From the NCBI GenBank assembly GCA_036403035.1, contig DASWRT010000345.1, positions 1 to 26,630 on the forward strand: a DNA stretch of 26,630 bases, in the 5' to 3' direction. Positions 21,329 to 26,630 of this stretch are shown one piece after another. A program made the position numbers and the translations under genes. Source of the stretch: DASWRT01 sp036403035 (GTDB taxonomy: Bacteria > Pseudomonadota > Alphaproteobacteria > ATCC43930 > CGMCC-115725). Positions within the stretch are counted from its first letter, which is position 1. The number at the start of each line of letters is the position of its first letter. The notes beneath the pieces are model-generated. The model did not search any database. It worked only from the letters and a program-made list of their open reading frames with translations, and had not been told where the DNA came from.

Positions 21329-21763
21329 ATGAACGTCGACGCGATCCTGCGCGGCAAAGGACGCGACGTCGCGACGATCCGGCCCGACGCGCGCATCGCG
21401 GAAGCGGTTCGCATGCTCAGGGTCAAGGGCATCGGTGCGATCGTCGTCAGCGAGGACGGAAGGCACGTCGATGGCATCCTGTCCGAACGCGACGTCGTGC
21501 ACGCGCTCGCCGACGGCGGCGGGCCGGTGCTCGAACGACCGGTCAGCGGCCTGATGACGGCACAGGTCGTGACCTGCGCGCCCGACGACCGCATCGAGAA
21601 TCTGATGGCGCTGATGACGCAGCGGCGCATCCGCCACCTGCCGGTGCTGCGCGACGGCGAGCTTTACGGCATCGTCAGCATCGGCGACGTCGTGAAGAAC
21701 CGCCTCGATGAGGTCGAGTACGAGGCTACCTCGTTACGGAGCTTCATCGCCGGCGGCGCATGA
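21329..21763 (+). CDS. CBS-domain pair protein
   Basis: A 144-residue protein made of two CBS domains and little else. CBS1 is about residues 8-62 (VATIRPDARIAEAVRML, GAIVVSEDGRHVDGILSERD) and CBS2 about 75-130 (VSGLMTAQVVTCAPDDRI, HLPVLRDGELYGIVSIGDVV). Such pairs form a Bateman module that binds adenine nucleotides and senses energy state; stand-alone versions in alphaproteobacteria are often stress-induced, but partners are unknown. GGGAGGG a few bases before ATG 21329 fixes the start. The gene is divergent from the DUF3072 gene. A GGAAC stands upstream at 21208-21212 but has no CGTT at the right distance, so the EcfG signal is only on the other strand. Confidence 0.92.
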   Translation: MNVDAILRGKGRDVATIRPDARIAEAVRMLRVKGIGAIVVSEDGRHVDGILSERDVVHALADGGGPVLERPVSGLMTAQVVTCAPDDRIENLMALMTQRRIRHLPVLRDGELYGIVSIGDVVKNRLDEVEYEATSLRSFIAGGA

Positions 21764-21764
21764 T

Positions 21765-21801
21765 ACAACCGGCCGTTGAGCTTGCCTCATCGGCCGGTTG
21801 T
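21765..21801 (+). terminator. 11-bp hairpin after the CBS gene
   Basis: ACAACCGGCCG (21765-21775) and CGGCCGGTTGT (21791-21801) pair perfectly around a 15-base loop, directly after the stop. The next bases are TAAGCCC, with no U-tract. Confidence 0.65.
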
Positions 21802-22212
21802 TAAGCCCATACGGCGCAGCGCTTCAGCGGCGTCCGCCCGGTCGGAAGGGGATGCACCGCACCTGCGGTCGGTGCCTGCCGTTGCGCGCCGTTAAGGCAT
21901 GGACGAGCGGCAGAACCGAGGCATGATCCCGGGCGTCATGCCAGCCTGAGGATGAACGTCCGTCGTTCGCCCTATAGGCCTAATTAATATTAAACTGGAT
22001 CGCTCGGTGGTAGAAATGGGGTCTAGTTCCGCGTCGGCGGTCTTCCGCCGAAAGAGGTAGAACCGCCCGGAAATTAGGTAAAGCCCGGCGCAACAGTCGA
22101 TTTCAACGCAGAGTCGACTTGCCCAGCCGGCATTTCTAGGGTATTTCGATCGCCCTTTGCCGTGTCCGGGCATGCCGCCGGACCGCATAACTTGAACAGA
22201 GACGTCCACACG
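21802..22212. other. Structured non-coding region
   Basis: About 410 bases without a supported gene. Several small hairpins follow each other: GGCATGA/TCATGCC (21920-21926, 21936-21942), TCGGCGG/CCGCCGA with a TCTT tetraloop (22034-22051) and AGTCGA/TCGACT (22095-22100, 22113-22118). An AT-rich stretch near 21978-21995 could be a promoter. The arrangement could be an untranslated leader of the next small gene or a non-coding RNA, but neither can be shown. Confidence 0.4.
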
Positions 22213-22416
22213 ATGACACGGACCGAGATCAACCGCGAGCATGCTGCCCGGCAGCTCGATCAGGAGCGGAGCGTCATCGACAGCGTCGCGAAGACGCTGG
22301 GATCGGGCAGCCGGCCACCGATGCGCCACCGCTTCGCGGCCGACCACGCCGATGTCGTCTATCGCCAGATCACGACGCTCTGGACGCCGCGGGCGGGCGG
22401 CCTGGCCCAGTTCTGA
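22213..22416 (+). CDS. Small hypothetical protein
   Basis: A 67-residue charged protein: MTRTEINREHAARQLDQERS, then VIDSVAKTLGSGSRPPMRHRF, and an end DVVYRQITTLWTPRAGGLAQF. It has no membrane segment and no motif I recognise. ATG 22213 is chosen over the GTG at 22162; only a weak GAGA-type ribosome binding site precedes it. The very strong hairpin directly after its stop supports a real transcript ending here. Confidence 0.55.
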   Translation: MTRTEINREHAARQLDQERSVIDSVAKTLGSGSRPPMRHRFAADHADVVYRQITTLWTPRAGGLAQF

Positions 22417-22418
22417 TG

Positions 22419-22459
22419 CCGACAATGGCCGCCGAATTTGCTTCGGCGGCCATTGTCGG
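22419..22459 (+). terminator. 18-bp perfect hairpin
   Basis: The arms 22419-22436 and 22442-22459 are exactly complementary over 18 bp around the loop TTTGC, starting two bases after the stop. It is the strongest simple hairpin in the window, yet no U-tract follows. Confidence 0.75.
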
Positions 22460-22645
22460 TCCGCAGGCGCCTGAGCGGGCGTCGCGCTCGCCTAGCGTCG
22501 GCGGTCGGCGATCGATGCCGGCAATATGAGACCGCTATTCCGCGGTCGGACGACAATTATTTCTCGCAAGCCGCCGAGCCTGCTCTAAGCTCCTTCTCCT
22601 ACGCTGATGTCGTCGGTTCGGCGGTCTCGGTCGAGGAGTGGCGCG

Positions 22646-22858
22646 ATGGGAGGTCCAATGATCGTCCGGGATGCATGGGAAGCGGCGCTGCATCTGATCG
22701 CCGCGAACGGGACCGAGGCGCTGACCATCGCCCGCGAGGATTTCGTCGATGCATCGCTCACCGACGATGCGGCGGAGGCGGCGCAGCTCATGTGGATCGC
22801 ACTTGCCGTGGAGGAACTCCTCCGCGCGAAGCCGGATGCCGGCGAGCCCATTCATTGA
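22646..22858 (+). CDS. Small helical protein, relative of the one at 23294
   Basis: A 70-residue acidic helical protein: MGGPMIVRDAWEAALHLIA, then ANGTEALTIAREDFVDASLT and DDAAEAAQLMWIALAVEELL. It aligns without gaps over 52 residues with the product of 23294-23527 (W at the same place, then LI, G, A, A, D, A and ELLR; about 15 identities), so the two look like distant paralogues. GAGGAG seven bases before ATG 22646 supports the start; ATG 22658, with GGGAGG four bases before it, is a close rival. Function unknown; the composition fits a small adaptor or regulatory protein. Confidence 0.65.
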   Translation: MGGPMIVRDAWEAALHLIAANGTEALTIAREDFVDASLTDDAAEAAQLMWIALAVEELLRAKPDAGEPIH

Positions 22859-23154
22859 GGCATGTCGGGGCGCTCGCAGCGGTAATGCGGACGGCTGAGG
22901 AATTCCGGTCGTTGACCGCCGATCTGCGGTAACGCGGTGCGGCGGCGCGCGGCAGGGTTGAGCATCGGGCGCTGTCGCTGATCTCGTCCGAGTGCCGAAG
23001 CCGCCCCCGTGGACGAGGGCAATGATTCCCGGCGGTATCCCCATAAATGAGGAAATCTCATCGTCCGGAAGGCTGATTTTTGTCCGTATGTTACGAATCC
23101 TCTTCCATTACCGGACGAGTCCGGCTTAGCATTGCGACCCGCGCATGCAAGTTG
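22859..23154. other. Intergenic region
   Basis: About 300 bases with no supported gene. The right half becomes AT-richer and contains ATGAG/CTCAT around five bases (23047-23061) and CCGGAC/GTCCGG (23111-23124), either of which could be a protein-binding site. No ribosome binding site with a plausible frame was found. Confidence 0.45.
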
Positions 23155-23170
23155 TTAAGAAATAATTAAC
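23155..23170 (+). promoter_or_regulatory. CtrA-type box
   Basis: TTAA, seven bases, TTAAC is the full binding consensus of the alphaproteobacterial cell-cycle regulator CtrA. A -10-like TAAAGAT follows at 23183-23189, 12 bases after the box, which suits an activated promoter reading rightward. Confidence 0.65.
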
Positions 23171-23194
23171 CATGATCTTGTGTAAAGATATCGT

Positions 23195-23255
23195 CCTTGG
23201 TGACGCTTTCTTCGTTGTTCGACTCGGGCCGTGCGGTTGCATGGCCCGTTTTTTT
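23195..23255 (+). ncRNA. Candidate small RNA or attenuated leader
   Basis: A transcript starting a few bases after the -10-like TAAAGAT (23183) would run about 60 bases and end in a textbook intrinsic terminator at 23225-23255. No open frame with a ribosome binding site fits inside. It could be a free small RNA, or a leader whose terminator limits read-through into the gene at 23294, 38 bases after the T-run. The exact start is a guess. Confidence 0.45.
23225..23255 (+). terminator. Intrinsic terminator with seven-T tract
   Basis: A 10-bp stem (23225-23234 with 23239-23248, one G-U pair, loop GGTT) is followed directly by seven T. It is the only classical Rho-independent terminator in the window, and no gene ends shortly before it. 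Confidence 0.88.
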
Positions 23256-23293
23256 GTTTGATCGCCGCTGCGACGTTCGATTGGAGGTAAGCC

Positions 23294-23527
23294 TTGCGCG
23301 ACCGTCCGATGCTCTCCGCCGCCGACCTTAACGGGAAGGATCTCTGGTCGATTGCCGGCTCGCTGATCGAACAGTACGGCATGAGCGCCTGCGACGTCGC
23401 CGAGCGGCGCGCGGCCGAGGCGATGGACAAGAGAGATCTGGAGGTCGCCTCGATCTGGACCTCGGTCTTCGAGCGTTGCGCCGAACTGCTGCGCTCGGAG
23501 CGCGAGACCCGCGAACTGGTGAACTGA
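23294..23527 (+). CDS. Small helical protein, relative of the one at 22646
   Basis: A 77-residue protein with a TTG start supported by GGAGG six bases upstream: MRDRPMLSAADLNGKDLWSI, then AGSLIEQYGMSACDVAERRA and AEAMDKRDLEVASIWTSVFE, ending ELLRSERETRELVN. It is helical and charged, and its pattern (LI-x3-G-x2-A-x2-A, later A-x2-W) is like small proteins common in Hyphomicrobiales and sphingomonads whose role is unknown. ATG 23309 is an alternative start. It lies just after the intrinsic terminator and CtrA-type box, so read-through or a CtrA-driven leader may control it. The lipoprotein gene follows 39 bases later, probably in the same transcript. Confidence 0.75.
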   Translation: MRDRPMLSAADLNGKDLWSIAGSLIEQYGMSACDVAERRAAEAMDKRDLEVASIWTSVFERCAELLRSERETRELVN

Positions 23528-23566
23528 CCGCGCACATCCGGTGCAGCGGCGGGGGTGAAGAATACC

Positions 23567-23950
23567 ATGCGAAACGGTCTCGTCCGGATCACTGTCGGCG
23601 CGTTTCTCCTGCTCGGCGTCGCGGCGTGCCGCATCGCGCCCGTCTACAACGTGGAGGCGCATAAGTTCGCCACGCCGTCCGCTCCCCTGAGCGTGCGCGC
23701 GCAGCAGATCAAGCAGGCGGGCAGCAGCCGCGGCTGGAAAATGACCGATACAGGGCCGGGCGAGATCCGCGGGAACTTGAACTCCGGCGACCGTCGCGCC
23801 TCGGTCGTGATCAATTTCACGCCTTCGGAATACGCCATCCGCTACGCCGGCAGCGAAGGGCTCGACTACAGCAGCGGTCAGATCAACAAGCGCTACAACG
23901 GCTGGGTGGAAAACCTGGAGAAGGATATTTATTCCGTCTCGAGGAAATGA
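23567..23950 (+). CDS. Small lipoprotein
   Basis: A 127-residue lipoprotein. The signal (MRNGLVRITVGAFLLLGVAA) ends with the lipobox GVAAC, giving a lipid-modified Cys21. With Arg at +2 after the Cys it is not a typical inner-membrane retention signal, so outer-membrane location is likely. The mature part has PG-E-IRG, ASVVINFTPSEYAIRYAGSE, then LDYSSGQINKRYNGWVENLE, a pattern I have seen in small conserved lipoproteins of unknown role in proteobacteria. ATG 23567 follows GGGGGTGA. It lies 39 bases after the gene at 23294. A hairpin closes the unit. Confidence 0.85.
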   Translation: MRNGLVRITVGAFLLLGVAACRIAPVYNVEAHKFATPSAPLSVRAQQIKQAGSSRGWKMTDTGPGEIRGNLNSGDRRASVVINFTPSEYAIRYAGSEGLDYSSGQINKRYNGWVENLEKDIYSVSRK

Positions 23951-23955
23951 CGCCC

Positions 23956-23982
23956 GGAGCCGCAGCATCCTGCTGCGGCTCC
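23956..23982. terminator. 12-bp hairpin between convergent genes
   Basis: GGAGCCGCAGCA (23956-23967) and TGCTGCGGCTCC (23971-23982) pair perfectly around a three-base loop. It serves the ends of the lipoprotein gene and the convergent FAH-type gene. No U-tract on the plus strand. Confidence 0.72.
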
Positions 23983-23996
23983 ATCGCTAAGGCGCC

Positions 23997-25040
23997 TCAG
24001 GCCAGCTTGAATTTCAGATCGCCCAGCTTCTCGATCGAGCTGACGATCTCGTCGCCCGGCTTCAGCCAGACCTGCTTTTCCTTGGGATAGCCGAGGATCA
24101 CCCCTTCCGGCGTGCCGGTGAAGATGATGTCGCCCGGCTCCAGCGCGAAGTGCTTGGTGATGTAGGCGATCATCTGCTGCGTGTTGAAGATGAAGTCGCT
24201 GGTGTTCGACGACTGGCGGACCTCGCCGTTCACGCGGGTCTCGATCTTCAGCTTGTTCGGATCGCCCGCCAAATCGGCCGAGACGAAGTAGGGTCCGATC
24301 GGGGCGAAGTCGTCGAGCGTTTTGCCGATCATCCACTGCCCGCCGGTCTCAAGCTGCAGGTCGCGCGACGAGAAGTCGTTCGAGGTGCAGTAACCGGCGA
24401 CGTAGTTCAGCGCGTCGGCCTCGGAGACGTTGCGTGCGTGCTTGCCGATAACGATCAGCAGCTCCGTCTCGTAATCGAACTTGTAGGAAACGTCCTCCGG
24501 CGGCAGCTTGATCGTGCAGTTATGGGCGGCAAGGGTGTTGTTGTACTTGTTGAACAGCACCGGCTTCTTGGGAATCGGAGCGCCGATCTCCTGGGCATGG
24601 CGACGGTAATTGAGGCCGACGCAGACGATCTTGCTCGGGTTGGTGAAGAGCCGACCGTGGTTTATCTTCGACTCGTCGATGACGAAGCGTTGCGCGTCGG
24701 GCGCCGTTTCGGCCGCCTGGATGAGTTTGGCAAGGCCCGCGGCATCGCCCTCCCGCAGCAAGGCGCCGAGGGTGAGCGGCGCGGCGATGTTCAGCGCCGC
24801 CGACGCCGCCCTGACATCGACGACGCCCTTCGCGGTCTTCGCGCCGAGCGTGTCCGCGCCGTCGCCTTGCCGTATCGCCAGCAGGGTGACGTTCCGGGGC
24901 ATTTCGTGCGGGCCGTTATAGGCTGGCGCGGACCCCGCGGCGGCGGCGGCGGATGCGCCCCGCACACGTCCCGCGCCGGCAACCGCGACCGCCGCCGCTG
25001 CCGCCCCGGTGCCTTTCAGAAATGATCGGCGTGAACTCAT
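23997..25040 (-). CDS. Tat-exported fumarylacetoacetate hydrolase-fold protein
   Basis: A 347-residue protein with a twin-arginine signal (SRRSFLKG at 3-10, then an Ala-rich stretch to about residue 37). The C-terminal FAH domain (about 135-345) has VCVGLNYRRHA, metal ligands Glu191 and Glu193 (DYETELLIVIGKHA) and Asp222 (TSNDFSSRDLQ), GQWMIGKTLDDFAPIGP and GDIIFTGTPEGV. The fold covers 2-hydroxyhepta-2,4-diene-1,7-dioate isomerase, acylpyruvase, oxaloacetate decarboxylase and related enzymes, almost always cytoplasmic, so the Tat signal is unusual. GGAGGAGACG before ATG 25040 fixes the start. The Tat-exported alpha/beta hydrolase gene is directly upstream on the same strand, so the two probably work together on an exported or imported compound. 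Confidence 0.92.
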   Translation of the reverse strand: MSSRRSFLKGTGAAAAAVAVAGAGRVRGASAAAAAGSAPAYNGPHEMPRNVTLLAIRQGDGADTLGAKTAKGVVDVRAASAALNIAAPLTLGALLREGDAAGLAKLIQAAETAPDAQRFVIDESKINHGRLFTNPSKIVCVGLNYRRHAQEIGAPIPKKPVLFNKYNNTLAAHNCTIKLPPEDVSYKFDYETELLIVIGKHARNVSEADALNYVAGYCTSNDFSSRDLQLETGGQWMIGKTLDDFAPIGPYFVSADLAGDPNKLKIETRVNGEVRQSSNTSDFIFNTQQMIAYITKHFALEPGDIIFTGTPEGVILGYPKEKQVWLKPGDEIVSSIEKLGDLKFKLA

Positions 25041-25085
25041 CGTCTCCTCCTCATTCTTCTTGGGTTGATCCGGCGTCGAACGATT

Positions 25086-25111
25086 CGGCGGCGGTGAAGA
25101 TGCTGCCGCCG
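25086..25111 (-). terminator. Weak hairpin between the two exported-enzyme genes
   Basis: CGGCGGC (25086-25092) and GCCGCCG (25105-25111) can pair around 12 bases. It lies in the 147-base gap after the alpha/beta hydrolase gene and could reduce, but need not stop, transcription into the FAH-type gene. Confidence 0.35.
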
Positions 25112-25187
25112 CTGATCAGTTTAATACGAACGGCCGTCGAGCTTGACTCTTCGGCTGCTGCCGTCCCGCTGACGAGCAGTGCGCCGC

Positions 25188-26246
25188 TCAGGTTGCGACC
25201 GGACGCGGCATGGTCAGGAAGGCGTGGACGGTGTGCCACAGCTCCTGCCGGTTGATGCCGAGGCCGATCGAGTGCGCCGCGCCGGCCAGCACCGCGAACT
25301 GCCGGTCCGGGTTCGGCAGCCGGCGGAAGAAGTCGAGCAGGTCCTCCTCGCTCGCGATGCCGTCATGCTCGCCACGGACGATCAGCACGGGGGAGCGCAC
25401 GCGCGCCGGATCGACGACCGGAAGGTTGGCGGTCATGTCGAGATAAGTGCCCGTCGGGACGGTGTCGCCAAGCGGCAGTTCCGCCGCCGCGATGGCTTCC
25501 GGAACGCGCGGGTCCGACGTGCCCGGCTTGTCGCGCGTGAAGATGCTGCGGATCATCTCGATGTCCCGCTTCCGGCGGTTGTGCGTGCGGTAATACTCCA
25601 CCTGCTCGGCGCGCTTGCCGAGCGTCGGCGATCCTTTCCCCGTCCAGGTGAACGCCTCCAGCACCAGCCGGTCGACGCGGTCGGGCCGCTCCATCGCGAA
25701 GGCGCCGGCACGCAGCGCGCCGCTCGACTCGCCAAGGAAATGGAAGGCAGACCGGCCGGTCTCGCGGGCGACGATCTCGGTCGCGGCCTTGAGATCCTCG
25801 ACGCCGGTCCTGATGTCGGAATTCCCGGCCGTAACGGTCGAGCGCCCGTACCCTTCGAAGTCCATCGTCCAGACGTCGAATCCGTACCGCGCGAACACGT
25901 TCATCAGCGAATACTCGCCCGCGCCCGGCACCGTGAGATCGAAGCTGGGCCGCGACGAGAGCGACGAGCCGTGCACCAGGAACAGTACCGGCCGCGGCGG
26001 TCCGCCGGGTTGCGGCGCGCCGCCGGCACGCTTCCGGTATATGTAGAGCGAGACGTCGTTGCCCTTCCGCGCCCGGTACTCCGCCGTCCAGAGCGGGCCG
26101 GGATCTTCCGCCGCCACCGCCGCGTCGGCCGCGGCGACGGACGCCGCGGGCCACGCCGCCGCCGGAACCGCAGCAGCGGCGGCGACGGCGGCGCCCTTCA
26201 GGACGCTGCGGCGTGACGGGGCGTTCGTGGCGTTCCTCATCCTCAT
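25188..26246 (-). CDS. Tat-exported alpha/beta hydrolase
   Basis: A 352-residue protein with a twin-arginine signal (SRRSVLKG at 11-18 and a hydrophobic Ala-rich stretch to about 46). The hydrolase core has the oxyanion-loop LVHGSSLSSRPSFD (90-103), the nucleophile elbow GESSG with Ser174, acid residue probably in VRGEHDGI, and His in AGAAHSIGL. It resembles esterases and C-C bond hydrolases; the substrate is unknown. ATG 26246 is preferred (GGAGGG seven bases upstream) over ATG 26261, which would add five residues; ATG 26240 is also possible. The FAH-fold gene follows on the same strand after 147 bases and is Tat-exported too. In aromatic catabolism a C-C hydrolase and an FAH-fold isomerase act in sequence, which suggests, but does not prove, a similar exported pair. 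Confidence 0.9.
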   Translation of the reverse strand: MRMRNATNAPSRRSVLKGAAVAAAAAVPAAAWPAASVAAADAAVAAEDPGPLWTAEYRARKGNDVSLYIYRKRAGGAPQPGGPPRPVLFLVHGSSLSSRPSFDLTVPGAGEYSLMNVFARYGFDVWTMDFEGYGRSTVTAGNSDIRTGVEDLKAATEIVARETGRSAFHFLGESSGALRAGAFAMERPDRVDRLVLEAFTWTGKGSPTLGKRAEQVEYYRTHNRRKRDIEMIRSIFTRDKPGTSDPRVPEAIAAAELPLGDTVPTGTYLDMTANLPVVDPARVRSPVLIVRGEHDGIASEEDLLDFFRRLPNPDRQFAVLAGAAHSIGLGINRQELWHTVHAFLTMPRPVAT

Positions 26247-26511
26247 TTCTTGTCCCTCCATGCGCCGGGGCCGCCTTCAGGAAAGCCGGCTTTCGATCAT
26301 GCGCCGGCCGTTCCCGTCAGCGTACGGAAGAGCAGGGCATCGAGGCCATAGGGAAAGCAGAGCCACCGTATTCTCGGGGCCCATCCGCTTTTCTTTTCGG
26401 CGCAAGGTGAAAGAAGCCGGTCTCGCCGCGTGGTTGCTTGCGGCGAATATGGTTAATTGTCATGCTAGATTTGCTCCTGAGAGAGCGAACATGCGGAGGG
26501 GGAGGACGGCC
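26247..26511. other. Divergent intergenic region upstream of fae
   Basis: About 265 bases holding the promoters of the alpha/beta hydrolase (leftward) and fae (rightward). An AT-rich stretch (about 26446-26472) is the likely fae promoter area, but no clear -35/-10 pair could be fixed. Confidence 0.4.
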
Positions 26512-26630
26512 ATGCCGAAGATCACGAAGGTCTGCGTCGGCGAAGCCCTCGTCGGCGACGGCGACGAGGTCGCGCATATCGATCTCATCGTCGGACCGCG
26601 CGGATCGGCGGCCGAGGCGGCGTTCTGCCG
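26512..26630 (+). CDS. fae: 5' part of a formaldehyde-activating enzyme gene
   Basis: Only the first 39 residues are in the window. They read MPKITKVCVGEALVGDGDEV, then AHIDLIVGPRGSAAEAAFC, an almost exact match to the start of the methylotroph enzyme Fae, which joins formaldehyde to tetrahydromethanopterin; the conserved active-site His is in VAHID. GGAGG six bases before ATG 26512 supports the start. Gln is usual where Cys8 stands (KVCVGE), a small departure. Fae genes often occur in several copies; this could be the main enzyme or a paralogue, since the rest is not visible. It points to a C1-oxidising lifestyle. Confidence 0.93.
   Translation, partial: MPKITKVCVGEALVGDGDEVAHIDLIVGPRGSAAEAAFC

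Noticed and set aside
21892..22425. A 177-codon minus-strand frame across the non-coding gap
   Set aside because: It runs antisense through the 67-residue gene, has no ribosome binding site and shows no recognisable domain.
25051..25239. A 62-codon minus-strand frame between the two Tat-exported enzyme genes
   Set aside because: It starts inside the hydrolase gene without a ribosome binding site and matches no family.
1..26630. tRNA, rRNA, CRISPR arrays, insertion sequences and prophage genes
   Set aside because: No cloverleaf, repeat-spacer pattern, transposase, integrase or phage structural motif was seen on either strand.

Overview
The window comes from a GC-rich bacterium, most likely an alphaproteobacterium of the Hyphomicrobiales type. 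The evidence is a DUF1127 gene, a DUF3072 gene, two promoters of the EcfG general-stress type (GGAAC, 16-17 bases, CGTT), a full CtrA-type box (TTAA-N7-TTAAC), a two-subunit succinyl-CoA:3-ketoacid CoA-transferase and a MocR-type regulator. The right edge cuts the start of a clear formaldehyde-activating enzyme gene (fae), so the organism probably oxidises C1 compounds through tetrahydromethanopterin. No tRNA, rRNA, CRISPR array or intact mobile element was seen.

Left part (1-7.9 kb): the end of an unidentified gene, a SIRT5/CobB-type sirtuin, a short and divergent RNase J paralogue, purU (formyl-THF deformylase), a periplasmic Spy/CpxP-like protein, a DUF1272 zinc protein, and a unit reading leftward of tetR, a glutathione S-transferase and a PNPOx-fold flavoprotein. 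A perfect 20-bp palindrome sits between tetR and the transferase gene.

Middle (8-16 kb): three very small genes (DUF1127, a one-helix membrane protein, a basic protein), a probable Fe-S uracil-DNA glycosylase, a zincin-like metallopeptidase, a short-chain dehydrogenase, an overlapping YkvA/DUF3429 pair, a MocR-type regulator with a good sigma70-like promoter, and a zinc-finger methyltransferase behind a long leader that carries a 24-bp perfect palindrome.

Right part (16-26.6 kb): scoAB, a class I aminotransferase, an outer-membrane beta-barrel gene behind an EcfG-type promoter, a PEP-CTERM-like exported protein, a DUF3072 gene behind a second EcfG-type promoter, a CBS-pair protein, several small proteins, a candidate CtrA-controlled small RNA or attenuator with a textbook intrinsic terminator, a lipoprotein, and two adjacent Tat-exported enzymes (alpha/beta hydrolase and fumarylacetoacetase fold) just before fae.

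Most gene ends carry strong hairpins that lack a U-tract. The items most worth following are the candidate small RNA at about 23.16-23.26 kb lying between two distantly similar small proteins, the exported hydrolase pair, the two EcfG-type promoters, and the structured non-coding stretches at 9.83-10.01, 14.1-14.6 and 21.9-22.1 kb.
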